Made by a program: the position numbers and the translations under genes. The notes beneath the pieces are model-generated. The model was not told the DNA's origin and ran no database searches. It was given only the letters and a program-made list of their open reading frames with translations. Source: Ferruginibacter sp. (GTDB taxonomy: Bacteria; Bacteroidota; Bacteroidia; Chitinophagales; Chitinophagaceae). From it: a stretch of 40,059 nt of DNA. The stretch is taken from NCBI GenBank assembly GCA_025352625.1, contig JANXSR010000347.1:1-40059 (forward strand). The letters are read 5' to 3'. The first letter of the stretch is position 1. Every line of letters starts with the position of its first letter. Positions 9,701 to 18,226 of this stretch are shown here, one piece after another.

Positions 9701-9753
9701 AGATTCCGGTTGCAAAAAATAAGGGCTGGTTACTGATTATAAAAAATAAATAA
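6715..9753 (+). CDS. Large secreted glycoside-hydrolase-like protein (DUF6067/GH123-like suspected)
   Basis: 1012 residues with an N-terminal signal peptide ending near LTAQQ (residues about 30-36); the start could be Met1 or Met8, both giving a usable signal. Residues about 40-150 look like a small beta-domain, and 200-640 is a long beta-rich region. From about 640 a TIM-barrel-like section contains GIDGIYLDDVAFDR at 779-792, with acidic residues Asp786/Asp787 at a strand end, then ANLYMEHFPYL, WFGEYFDYE and IPFGLMGEMLQDGG. I recall this C-terminal pattern from proteins named glycoside hydrolase domain-containing or DUF6067, linked to the GH123 N-terminal family, but cannot confirm it. If so, an N-acetylgalactosaminidase-like role would agree with the NahK-like kinase nearby. 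It follows the cytochrome gene by 58 bases. Catalytic residues are not proven. Confidence 0.65.
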   Translation: MKLTLHNMLNLSTKFILQVAFVCSLSAMSKTLTAQQIAYTDGKNSWNPDSLGNHRAVVQFTGKGKIARAVIGWRRRDFHPDTKRIIVQDAKTGNKILNVKTVEINRESGTVFFEPVSGTGTYYVYYMPYINEGPNTYYPKGVYQKPENTAAEQWMADAKISLPANCIVKEIQSINAFNSFYPMEVIATAAETNSLIEKSKAHSFIIFPENRIHSIRMRHDLPQRWIVKGVQHSFTDTALRGEYLAFQLGVYALQDLQDVSIKFYDLKNANGKIIAAKNSSCINTDGVKYDASLYSNKVDVTKGEVQAMWCGIDVPQDAAPGIYNGKAVVSSGTESIGISLQIKVTAGITKNGGIDQPQNMTRLKWLNSTMAQENTVIDPYTPLVVTDSIVSLLGRKLFLSKDGFPAQIQTFFTSEMTGTGNTPNNLFTEPVHFNFYDADGKQSLQWKTSGIKFLTKVPGTVTWQSTSVTAALQMEVNASLEFDGFLNYTVKFTALQDVAFSDINFNLPMQPQAAKYMMGLGLKGGNRPDSLLWKWDVAHKNQDGAWIGNVNAGLQFSLRDEKYSRPLNTNFYLQKPLLLPASWGNDNKGGIDVYKKEASVLVNAYSGSRTIKKGDVLYYNFNLLITPFHPINTAFQWDSKFFHSYKPIDTILATTATIANIHHATAINPYINYPFIEFKKMKAYVDEAHSKGLKVKIYNTIRELSNKAYEIHALRSLGHEIFSGGKGGGFSWLQEHVGDDYIAAWFVPELKDAAIVNSGMNRWHNYYVEGMNWLVQNVGIDGIYLDDVAFDRITMKRIKRVLTKDGHPGILDLHSANQYNKNDGFNNSANLYMEHFPYLNKLWFGEYFDYEKSKPDFFLTEVSGIPFGLMGEMLQDGGNAWRGMIYGMTNRMPWSDNADPRPIWKLWDDVGIKGSEMIGYWSDNCPVKTSNEKVLATVYKKKGSALVSVASWAEGDVNVKLNIDWNKLGIDAANAIITAPEIKNFQPGKSFEINDEIPVAKNKGWLLIIKNK

Positions 9754-9898
9754 TGCATTTTTTAAAGATCAAAAAACACTTTCTATTTTTTAATCTCTTT
9801 CACAATGATAAGCCACCATCATAATAGTATCATTTACAAAACTGAAAGAAGGGTAATTAAACATTTATAAAAAGTTATTTGTAAAACACAAATTATTT

Positions 9899-12800
9899 AT
9901 GAAATCATTATCGTGTGCTACTGTTTTTATACTCCTTAGTATCCTGGCTGGTGCCCAAAACAATGCACCAACAATTAAAGAATATAAAAAGATATTTACT
10001 ACTTATCCTTTTTCTGATCCTGACCCAATTCCTAAACCTGACACAAAGATTTATCCTTATTACCGCTTTGATGGATTTACAGATATACCTGTGCAAAAAG
10101 AATGGAAAGTAGTGGAGTTGGAAAATGATTATATCAAATTGATCATTCTTCCGGAGGTTGGAGGAAAGGTTTGGTCGGCAATAGAAAAATCAACCGGTAG
10201 GGACTTTGTGTACAATAACCATGTGGTAAAGTTTAGAGATATAGCCATGCGTGGCCCATGGACAAGCGGCGGGGTGGAAGCAAACTACAGTATTGTTGGG
10301 CACACACCCAATTGCGCTACACCAGTAGATTTTATTACAATTAAGAAGGAAGATGGTAGTGTAAGTTGTGTAATTGGTGTGTTGGATTTGCTAACAAGAA
10401 CATCGTGGAGATTGGATATTAATTTGCCAAAAGACAAAGCTTATTTTACCACCAGTTCTTTTTGGTTCAATTCAACACAGTTAGATCAACCATATTACAC
10501 GTGGATGAATACAGGTATAAAAGCTGCCGGTAATTTGGAGTTTGTATATCCCGGTAAAAGTTATCTTGGCCATGAAGGGGAACACAGTGATTGGCCAATT
10601 AACAAACAAAACGGCAAGGACCTTCGCTTTTATAACAACAACAATTTTGGCGGGTATAAATCTTATCATGTATTTGGAAAATACACTGATTTTTTTGGCG
10701 GCTACTGGCATGATGATGAATTTGGTATGGGGCGCTACAGCAACCACGATGATAAGGCCGGCAAAAAGATATGGATATGGGGCCTGTCGCAACAAGGGAT
10801 GATTTGGGATAAATTATTAACCGACACAGATGGCCAGTATGTTGAAGTGCAGAGCGGAAGATTATTCAACCAATCTGCAGAGAACAGTATCTACACACCA
10901 TTTAAGCACCGGTCTTTTGCGCCTTACCAATCAGATGCATGGACTGAATATTGGTTTCCGGTTAAGCAAACAAGAGGTTTTGTAAAAGCCAATGATTATG
11001 GTGCTGTTAATGTAAAGAAAGAGAATGGGTGGTTAAAAATATTTTTCTCTCCCTTGCAGTCATTGAATGATAAACTCGAAATTTTTGAAAATGGAAAAAG
11101 TGTTTATTCAAAACAAATTATTGTAAAACCAATGGTGTTGTTTGCCGATTCAATCAAGATTGATGTAGATGAAAATAAATTAAAACTTACAATAGGAGAA
11201 GATAAACTGGTTTGGAATTCAGCACCGGATGATGGAGATTTAAGCAGGCCATTAGAAACACCTGCTTCATTTGATAACAACTCCGTTTATGGCTTGTACC
11301 TGCAGGGAAAAAACGCTATCAGTTTCAAAGACTATAGTAAGGCGGAAGAAAAACTGGCCGCCTGTTTGCAAAAAGACCCTAACTATTCGCCGGCACTGTG
11401 CGATATGGCTTCATTGCAAATAAGAAAGTTTCAATATGCAGAAGCATTAACTTCAGCAAGCAGGGCTTTATCTATCAATACTTACGACCCTGCAGCCAAT
11501 TACTATTTTGGCCTGGCAAATATACAATTGGGCAATACTACAGATGCCAAAGACGGTTTTGATATGGCAGCGCAAAATGTTGAATACCGCAGTGCAGCTT
11601 ACACTGAATTGGCACGGATATATTTTCGTGGAAAAGAAATAAATAAAGCAATTGAGTATTCAGAAAAAAGTTTGCTTAACAACCAGTATAACATAGAAGG
11701 GTTGCAATTGCTTGCGGTGATTTACCGTATGCAAAAAGAACAGGCCAAAGCAATTGCTGTTTTAAATAAAATAATTTCCATAGATCCACTCAATCATTTT
11801 GCCGGTTTTGAAAAATATTTATTGGCAAATACAGAAGCGTCTAAGCAAAATTTTTCCAGCCTTATTCAAAATGAAATGCCACAGCAAACTTATCTTGAAT
11901 TGGGGATTTGGTATCACCAGATAAATTGTAATGAAGAGGCACTAAAAGTTTTTTCATTGGCGCTGCCCAATGCTGAAATCATTTACTGGAAAGCATTTAT
12001 TGAAAATAATGTAGTCGACATAAAAAAAATACAGCCTGATATAACATTTCCTTTCAGGTCAGAAACAGCAGCCATGCTGGAAAAATTAATTACCTCCAAT
12101 GATCAATGGCAGTTGAAATATCATCTTGCATTGATTAAATGGAACCAGCATGATATCACAAAAGCCAAGGCATTGTTTGCCCAATGTGGCAATCAACCGA
12201 CAGACCCCAATTTTTATGCTGCAAGAGCGGCATTAATGAAAGACAACCCCGATGCGGCATTGGCAGATCTTCAGCAAACAATTAAACTGGCTCCGCAGCA
12301 ATGGCGCTACACAAAATTGCTGGCAGAACATTTTATTGTTCAAAAGCAATATGAAAAGGCGTTGGCCATTGCGGAGCAATTTTATAAAACGCATGCTGAT
12401 AATTATGTAATAGGTATGTTGTATGCCAACGCATTGTTGTTGAATAAAAAATATTCAACAGCCGATGCTTTTCTGACTAAATTAAATATCCTTCCATTTG
12501 AAGGAGCCACAGGAGGCAGACAATTATACCATGAAGCTAAACTGATGCTGGCGGTTGCCGAAATAAAAAAGAAACAATACAAAAAGGCGTTGCAATTTAT
12601 TGCAGGCGCTACATTATGGCCAACCAATTTAGGTGTAGGTAAACCATATCAGGAAGATATTGACGAAAGGCTGGAAGATTGGTTGAATTATATATGTTTT
12701 ACAAATCTTCATAATAACACAGCCGCCGCCCAGGCTTTGCAAAAGATCATTGCCTTTACCCCAAAAGTAGATAATACAGTAATGAATTTTTTACCTGCCA

Positions 12801-13027
12801 ATCAGTTGGTATCCGCATGGGCCATTGAAAAAACGGCCTCTGCAGAAAAGGCCAAAGCCTGGCTTCAACAACAGGCAGCTTTATATCCTGCTAATAAAAT
12901 AATTCAGTGGAGTTTACAGGCGTATACTCAACAGGGTACTACTACTTTAACGGCAGATGAAAAAAATGGAGAAGTGCGCATTTTGGAACAGCTTTATAAC
13001 CACGATTCAGCCATCGACTTACAGTAA
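9899..13027 (+). CDS. Secreted DUF5107 protein with tetratricopeptide repeats
   Basis: 1042 residues with a signal peptide (MKSLSCATVFILLSILAGAQ, cleavage near 19-20). Residues about 45-350 match the DUF5107 domain as I know it: WKVVELENDYIKLIILPEVGGKVWSAIEKSTG around 69-100, MRGPWTSGGVEANYSIVGHTPN around 117-138, and an aromatic-rich beta-sandwich region. A short beta-domain follows to about 450. From about 463 to the C-terminus the protein is built of tetratricopeptide repeats (for example AISFKDYSKAEEKLAACLQKDPN and EALTSASRALSINTYDP). DUF5107-TPR proteins are common in Bacteroidota sugar-utilisation loci. The N-terminal fold resembles sugar-binding mutarotase-like sandwiches, so glycan binding or hydrolysis is plausible but unproven. 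It is the last gene before the 374-base gap that carries the susC operator. Confidence 0.8.
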   Translation: MKSLSCATVFILLSILAGAQNNAPTIKEYKKIFTTYPFSDPDPIPKPDTKIYPYYRFDGFTDIPVQKEWKVVELENDYIKLIILPEVGGKVWSAIEKSTGRDFVYNNHVVKFRDIAMRGPWTSGGVEANYSIVGHTPNCATPVDFITIKKEDGSVSCVIGVLDLLTRTSWRLDINLPKDKAYFTTSSFWFNSTQLDQPYYTWMNTGIKAAGNLEFVYPGKSYLGHEGEHSDWPINKQNGKDLRFYNNNNFGGYKSYHVFGKYTDFFGGYWHDDEFGMGRYSNHDDKAGKKIWIWGLSQQGMIWDKLLTDTDGQYVEVQSGRLFNQSAENSIYTPFKHRSFAPYQSDAWTEYWFPVKQTRGFVKANDYGAVNVKKENGWLKIFFSPLQSLNDKLEIFENGKSVYSKQIIVKPMVLFADSIKIDVDENKLKLTIGEDKLVWNSAPDDGDLSRPLETPASFDNNSVYGLYLQGKNAISFKDYSKAEEKLAACLQKDPNYSPALCDMASLQIRKFQYAEALTSASRALSINTYDPAANYYFGLANIQLGNTTDAKDGFDMAAQNVEYRSAAYTELARIYFRGKEINKAIEYSEKSLLNNQYNIEGLQLLAVIYRMQKEQAKAIAVLNKIISIDPLNHFAGFEKYLLANTEASKQNFSSLIQNEMPQQTYLELGIWYHQINCNEEALKVFSLALPNAEIIYWKAFIENNVVDIKKIQPDITFPFRSETAAMLEKLITSNDQWQLKYHLALIKWNQHDITKAKALFAQCGNQPTDPNFYAARAALMKDNPDAALADLQQTIKLAPQQWRYTKLLAEHFIVQKQYEKALAIAEQFYKTHADNYVIGMLYANALLLNKKYSTADAFLTKLNILPFEGATGGRQLYHEAKLMLAVAEIKKKQYKKALQFIAGATLWPTNLGVGKPYQEDIDERLEDWLNYICFTNLHNNTAAAQALQKIIAFTPKVDNTVMNFLPANQLVSAWAIEKTASAEKAKAWLQQQAALYPANKIIQWSLQAYTQQGTTTLTADEKNGEVRILEQLYNHDSAIDLQ

Positions 13028-13401
13028 GGTAGAATCAAAACCTGGGTTAATAATGAATGCTGTTTAGTGAAAGAGATTTTAAATTAAAAAAACTCAATTC
13101 CAGTTTACTCTCCTTTTTAAGAGAACCTGTTTCTAAAAAAATTGATTGGTTAGGGTTATAAGAAAAAAGTGTAACTAAAAAACAGTAATAAACAATTATC
13201 GACATGTTTGTTAAGGGATGGATGTTAATATGAATATTATTTCTAAACAATAAAACGAATGCACGTAATTATTAATTTAAAAAAAAATTACGCAAACGGT
13301 TGTCATAGTAGATTGATATATTTTTATCTATTATTGTGCAAATAACTATATAGTTTGTAAAAAAGCTATTGGTTTTTCATAACGACCAAAACTGATACTA
13401 T
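13028..13401. promoter_or_regulatory. Promoter region of the susC-susD unit
   Basis: 374 bases without a credible gene between the DUF5107 gene and susC. It contains the LacI-type candidate operator at 13290-13305. A possible Bacteroidota-type promoter lies after it: TTG at 13334-13336 and TATAGTTTG at 13349-13357. The latter is one base off the spacing of the TAnnTTTG consensus, so it is only suggestive. If used, transcription would start near 13363, placing the operator upstream of the promoter. Confidence 0.4.
13290..13305. promoter_or_regulatory. Candidate LacI-family operator before susC
   Basis: The sequence ACGCAAACGGTTGTCA has the near-palindromic core CAAACGGTTG. Thirteen of its first 14 bases equal the site at 4020-4033 in the LacI-type gene's own promoter region, and it shares the CAAnCGnTTG form with 2919-2928. 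It lies about 97-112 bases upstream of the susC start codon. Two such long matches in intergenic DNA of one locus are unlikely to be chance and point to shared control. Confidence 0.6.
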
Positions 13402-16400
13402 ATGCCTACACTAAAAAGATCAATTATTTTATCTTGTTTTCTTTTGCTTGCATGTATTGTGCAAGCGCAAACAAGAACCATTTCCGGAAAAGTAACATCA
13501 TTAACAAATGAGGCCCAGCCCGGAGCTTCTGTAATTATTAAGGGCAAATCAAAAGGAGTAGCCACTGATGCCAATGGAACATTTTCAATTATTGCTCCCT
13601 CGGGTGCAGTAACATTGGTTGTTTCAACGGTTGGTTTTGCTACAATGGAAAAAAATGTTGGAGCCAATGTTTCAGAAGTAAATTTTGCGCTTACTGAAGC
13701 TAAAGCAGATTTGGAAGCTGTTGTAGTAACAGCACTCGGTATTACCAGGCAGAAAAAAACGCTGGTGTATGCTACACAGTCAGTAAAAGCTTCCGAGCTT
13801 ACTGAAGCAAGAGATGCGAACAATGTAATAAATTCACTTTCGGGTAAAGTTGCCAATGCAGTAATCACTCAAGGTTCTGGTGGCCCTGGTAGTGGTGCCC
13901 GTATAGTATTAAGGGGTAACCGTTCCATACAGGGTTCTAATAATGCACTCATTGTGGTGGATGGTGTTCCTATCAGCAATAATACATTTGGCGTACCGTC
14001 AAGTGATTTTGGATCTGTACAAGGGTCGGATGGTGCATCAAGCATTAACCCCGATGATATTGAGTCTGTAACAGTTTTGCGTGGTGCTTCTGCAGCTGCG
14101 CTTTACGGAAGTCAGGCAGGTAATGGTGTAATTGTAATTACTACTAAAAAAGGCAAAGCAAATAAAATCGCTGTAACCCTTAACTCCGGTGTTACGGTAG
14201 AATCTGCTTTTGCTTTACCAAGATTTCAAAATTCTTATGGACAAGGGAATACCGGTATTCTTAAAGATACACTACTTTCCGGTGAAAGTTGGGGTGCTAA
14301 ATTACAAGGACAGCCAATAACAACCCATCTTCTAAACCTTGGGACATACTCGCCTCAACCGGATAATGTAAAAGATTTTTTTAGAAAAGGAGCTAGTATT
14401 AATAATTCAATCGGTATTACAGGTGGTACAGATAAAATGCAAACCTATTTTTCTTATACTAATAATAAGATACAAGGTATTATCCAGAAAAATGACTTAA
14501 TACGCCATACCGTAAATCTTCGTATCACCAATCAGATTGGTAAACGCTTTTCTACTGATGCCAAAATAACTTATGTAAATCAGGATATAAAAAACAGGCC
14601 TCGTACAGGAGAGGAAAATGCGCCTGTGATTGATATTTATAATATGGCCAGAAATATTTCTACAGTTGATGCCCAAAATTATGAATTTACAAATAATATA
14701 GGCTTGCCTTCTCCAACAGCTTTTCCGTCTACTTTAAGTTCTATTTATCAAAACCCATATTGGGTACTTAATCGGACTTCTATTAATGAAACAAGGGATA
14801 GGGTGATCGGCTTTATAAATGCAAAATTCAAGATAACTGATTGGTTGACTTTATCTGGTAAAGCAAACCTTGACAGAACCTTTGACAGGGGAAACAATCA
14901 GGTAACTGCGGGTACTACATTGTGGTCTAAATCAGGTGGAGACTATTCCGAACAAAAAATTATTGTTACCGATAAATGGTTTGATGCAATGTTGGAGGGG
15001 AATAATTCAATAACAAGTAGTTTTAAAGTTAACTATCGTGTAGGAGGTATTTTTCAGGATAGACAAAGTGATGTAACTTCTGCAAGTGCGGGAGGATTGA
15101 ATGTTACCAATAAATTTAGCTTAAATTTTTCCAAATCTCCTTCTGTGACATCAGGTTTTGTGGAAGTTCAAACTCAATCTGCTTTTGGTCAGGCCAACTT
15201 TTCTTTTAAAGATGCAATTTTTTTAGATGCCAGTGTGAGAAACGACTGGGATTCCCGTCTTCGCAGTCCACATACTTTCCTCTATCCTTCTGTAGGTGTA
15301 TCAGCAATATTATCGGATTTGATGACGCTGCCTAAAGTTCTATCATTTTTAAAAACAAATGTGAACTACGCACAGGTAGGTAATGGTGGATCTTTTGGCC
15401 TTCTTAATGCAGTTTATAGCTATGGTCAGGGTGCAGGAAATGGCTTTTTAAGCAGGGGTACCACACTTCCTTTTCCTGAGCTGAAGCCTGAAATTGTAAA
15501 AAGTGTTGAAGTGGGAGTGGAGGCAAGATTTCTCTCTAATCGTATTGGCTTTACTGCCACCTATTATAAGAGTAATTCATTTAACCAGTTACTTCAAATT
15601 GCATTGCCTACCGCTTCTGGCTATAGCCAGAAGTATATAAATGCTGGTAACATTCAAAATAATGGATTCGAGTTTGTAGTAACGGGAGCACCTATAAAGA
15701 ATAAGAATTTCAACTGGGATATTACCTTTAACCTTGCCTTTAACAGGAGTAAGGTTATTAAGTTAGATCCTGATATTAAACGTGTTGCTTTAGGTGGTGG
15801 ATTTGGACGCTCTGCTTCTCCAATAGTTGAAGAAGGAAAGCCGTTTGGGGATTTGATTGGATTGGTTTGGGATAGGGATGCAAAAGGGAATCGGAAAGTG
15901 GGTGCCGATGGCAAACCTCTTGCATCTGCCGAGCAGCAGTACATAGGAAATCTTAACCCTAAGGCAACGTTGGGATTCACAAATACGTTTGAATATAAAT
16001 CATTTTACCTTCGGGTATTAGTTGATGGCAGAGTCGGTGGAACTATAGTTTCTGGAACAGAAATGAACTTGGCTTTTAGTGGGATACCAGAAGTTACAGA
16101 AAAATTCCGTGAAGGAGGTTTAAATTTAGGTGGTGTAAATACAGCAGGGCAGCCTGTATCAGCTACTATAACTTCTCAACAGTTTTGGCAGAGTGCTTCA
16201 TTTAAAAGATATGGTGTTGCGGAGTTTTTTGCCTACAACGCAACTAATTTTAGGGTAAGAGAGCTTTCTTTTGGATATGATCTACCCATAAAAAATATTG
16301 CATTTTTAAAAGCAGCAAAACTTTCCTTGGTTGCACGTAATTTATTTTTCTTATACAGGGGAAGTTCAAGTTTGGATATACCGGGAATTGGCACACGTAA

Positions 16401-16512
16401 AATGTGGTTTGATCCAGACATGAGTTTAGGTAACGGAAATTACCAAGGTGTTGAATACGGTACTTTACCTTCTACCCGTAGTATAGGTGTTAACTTACAG
16501 GTAACTTTTTAA
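13402..16512 (+). CDS. SusC/RagA-family TonB-linked outer-membrane transporter
   Basis: 1036 residues with a signal peptide (cut near AQAQT, residue about 24). A carboxypeptidase-regulatory-like beta-sandwich follows (RTISGKVTSLTNEAQPGASV, residues about 26-105), then the TonB-box-like LEAVVVTALG near 105-114. The plug domain runs at about 120-250 (IVLRGNRSIQGSNNALIVVDGVPI, DDIESVTVLRGASAAALYGSQAGNGVI) and a long beta-barrel ends in the terminal aromatic strand SIGVNLQVTF. This is the energised import channel that works with the SusD lipoprotein encoded 23 bases downstream. Length and order are normal for the family. The substrate cannot be read from the sequence; the neighbourhood suggests a glycan. 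Expression is probably governed by the LacI-type operator upstream. Confidence 0.97.
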   Translation: MPTLKRSIILSCFLLLACIVQAQTRTISGKVTSLTNEAQPGASVIIKGKSKGVATDANGTFSIIAPSGAVTLVVSTVGFATMEKNVGANVSEVNFALTEAKADLEAVVVTALGITRQKKTLVYATQSVKASELTEARDANNVINSLSGKVANAVITQGSGGPGSGARIVLRGNRSIQGSNNALIVVDGVPISNNTFGVPSSDFGSVQGSDGASSINPDDIESVTVLRGASAAALYGSQAGNGVIVITTKKGKANKIAVTLNSGVTVESAFALPRFQNSYGQGNTGILKDTLLSGESWGAKLQGQPITTHLLNLGTYSPQPDNVKDFFRKGASINNSIGITGGTDKMQTYFSYTNNKIQGIIQKNDLIRHTVNLRITNQIGKRFSTDAKITYVNQDIKNRPRTGEENAPVIDIYNMARNISTVDAQNYEFTNNIGLPSPTAFPSTLSSIYQNPYWVLNRTSINETRDRVIGFINAKFKITDWLTLSGKANLDRTFDRGNNQVTAGTTLWSKSGGDYSEQKIIVTDKWFDAMLEGNNSITSSFKVNYRVGGIFQDRQSDVTSASAGGLNVTNKFSLNFSKSPSVTSGFVEVQTQSAFGQANFSFKDAIFLDASVRNDWDSRLRSPHTFLYPSVGVSAILSDLMTLPKVLSFLKTNVNYAQVGNGGSFGLLNAVYSYGQGAGNGFLSRGTTLPFPELKPEIVKSVEVGVEARFLSNRIGFTATYYKSNSFNQLLQIALPTASGYSQKYINAGNIQNNGFEFVVTGAPIKNKNFNWDITFNLAFNRSKVIKLDPDIKRVALGGGFGRSASPIVEEGKPFGDLIGLVWDRDAKGNRKVGADGKPLASAEQQYIGNLNPKATLGFTNTFEYKSFYLRVLVDGRVGGTIVSGTEMNLAFSGIPEVTEKFREGGLNLGGVNTAGQPVSATITSQQFWQSASFKRYGVAEFFAYNATNFRVRELSFGYDLPIKNIAFLKAAKLSLVARNLFFLYRGSSSLDIPGIGTRKMWFDPDMSLGNGNYQGVEYGTLPSTRSIGVNLQVTF

Positions 16513-16535
16513 TATAACTTTTTAAATTTTATTAT

Positions 16536-18131
16536 ATGAATCGAATAAAAATTTTAAACCGAATTTACCTGCCGCTGTTTTGTTGTGTGATGCTGTTGGG
16601 GGCATGTACAAAAAAGTTTGATCAGATCAATACGGATCGCAATACAATAGCTACCATTGGTTCTGCTGAATTGCCTTTTCTTTTTGCAAAAGCAGAAGCA
16701 TCAGCGGTACCCAATATATGGAATTACCAAATAGCTCAAAATCTTTTTGCTGATCAGTATGCACAGTATTTTGCATGTACGGCCACTTATTTCCCTTCTG
16801 ACAGATTGAACATAAGAATGGATTGGGTGGGTGCTGCCTTTAACCCAATTTATACAGACATGGTACCACAGTTACAATCTATCACCAAGGCAGCAGCGCC
16901 AGGATCGGCGGAAGCTGCATTGGCTGATATTGTTTGGGTGCTTGGCTTTCACAGGGTAACTGATTATTGGGGCCCTATTCCTTATTTCAAAGCAGGTGAG
17001 CCTGCTACATCAGTTCCTTATGATGCACAGGATAAGATATATGATGATTTCTTTAAAAAATTAGCTGCAGCAGTTGTTGTGTTGAAAACAAAAACAAGTG
17101 AAACCCCTTATGGAACATTTGACCTGATTTATGGCGGTAATGTAAACAAATGGATAAAATTTGCAAATACGTTACGCCTTCGTTTGGCACTAAGAATATC
17201 TAAAGTTGATCCTGCACGTGCAAAAACTGAAGCTGAGGCTGCAGTTGCAGCGGGTGCTTTAACCGATAGCCCCGGAGACGATGCATTACTTCAAAAAAGT
17301 TTGAAAGGAGATGATAATAATGGGCTTTCAAGAATGTCTGATTGGAATGAGTTCCGTATGAGTGCTTCAATGGAATCTGTTTTAAGTGGTTACAAAGACC
17401 CCCGTTTATCTGTTTATTTTCTTCCTGATGGTGCCTCTAAAGCAAATCCAAATGGAAATGGAAAATATGATGGGTTAAGAAATGGTCTAACTGCATCACA
17501 GTTAACTGAATCTGTAAATTCAGCAACGGCAAATGCTAAAGTTGGTAAGCGTTGGTCGTCTGCAGATTTTGCCGGAAATGATAATTTTCTTGAAACGCCG
17601 CAAAATATTATGTCTGTGGCAGAAGCCTACTTTCTGCGTGCAGAAGGGGCTTTATTGGGTTGGAGTATGGGAGGTACAGCAAAGGAATTGTATGAAGCTG
17701 GTATTACCAATTCGATGAAACAATGGGGTATAACAGATGCGGCTGCTATAACAGCCTACATCAACAGCATCAATGTACCGGTAGCACCTGGAGATTTTTT
17801 GAATTCACCGGCGGTATCTGATGCTCCAATAAAATTTGCAGCAGATGTGCCAACGCAGAAAAAGCAGATTGCTATTCAAAAATGGCTGGCCATATTCCCT
17901 GATGGAACTGAAGCATGGGCAGACTACAGAAGAAGTCGTGCCTTTATTCTTTACCCTGTAGCCAATTCTGAAAATCCGGATATTCCAGATCCAAAAACGC
18001 AATGGATAAGAAGGATTCCATTCCTGTTATCAGAGAAGCAGAATAACAAAACAGCGGTTGATGCAGCTGTTCCATTATTAGGTTCAGGAGGCGACAAATT
18101 AACTACGCCATTATGGTGGGATAAGAATTAA
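16536..18131 (+). CDS. SusD/RagB-family outer-membrane lipoprotein
   Basis: 531 residues. The lipoprotein signal ends in LLGAC with the acylated Cys at 24, followed by TKKFDQINTDRN, a typical SusD-like N-terminus. The helical TPR-like body shows WVLGFHRVTDYWGPIPYF and YDAQDKIYDDFFKKL, and the C-terminal region has the usual FPDGTEAWADYRRS and PLWWDKN. It appears to belong to the SusD-like_2 branch. SusD proteins sit on the outer leaflet as a lid that captures glycan for the SusC channel. It is translated 23 bases after susC and is followed by an intrinsic terminator, so susC-susD form one unit. Confidence 0.96.
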   Translation: MNRIKILNRIYLPLFCCVMLLGACTKKFDQINTDRNTIATIGSAELPFLFAKAEASAVPNIWNYQIAQNLFADQYAQYFACTATYFPSDRLNIRMDWVGAAFNPIYTDMVPQLQSITKAAAPGSAEAALADIVWVLGFHRVTDYWGPIPYFKAGEPATSVPYDAQDKIYDDFFKKLAAAVVVLKTKTSETPYGTFDLIYGGNVNKWIKFANTLRLRLALRISKVDPARAKTEAEAAVAAGALTDSPGDDALLQKSLKGDDNNGLSRMSDWNEFRMSASMESVLSGYKDPRLSVYFLPDGASKANPNGNGKYDGLRNGLTASQLTESVNSATANAKVGKRWSSADFAGNDNFLETPQNIMSVAEAYFLRAEGALLGWSMGGTAKELYEAGITNSMKQWGITDAAAITAYINSINVPVAPGDFLNSPAVSDAPIKFAADVPTQKKQIAIQKWLAIFPDGTEAWADYRRSRAFILYPVANSENPDIPDPKTQWIRRIPFLLSEKQNNKTAVDAAVPLLGSGGDKLTTPLWWDKN

Positions 18132-18153
18132 TTTATTTTTAAATTTTATAGTG

Positions 18154-18196
18154 AAGATTCCACCGAAGGTTATAAATTCGGTGGAATCTTTTTTTT
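18154..18196 (+). terminator. Intrinsic terminator after susD
   Basis: A perfect 14-base-pair stem joins AAGATTCCACCGAA (18154-18167) and TTCGGTGGAATCTT (18177-18190) across a 9-base loop. The T-run extends to 18196. It lies 23 bases after the susD stop and 31 bases before the next start codon, so it should separate or attenuate susCD from the VCBS lipoprotein gene. Confidence 0.92.
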
Positions 18197-18226
18197 AAGC
18201 ATCTTCCTATCATTTAAAAATATTTT

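Noticed and set aside
13047..13250. A 67-codon minus-strand frame between the DUF5107 and susC genes
   Set aside because: It lies in the susC upstream region with AT-driven composition and no recognisable features.
13398..13868. A 156-codon minus-strand open frame over the susC start
   Set aside because: It is a shadow of the susC N-terminal coding sequence; low-complexity Ala/Ser/Thr/Val composition arises from reading the opposite strand.
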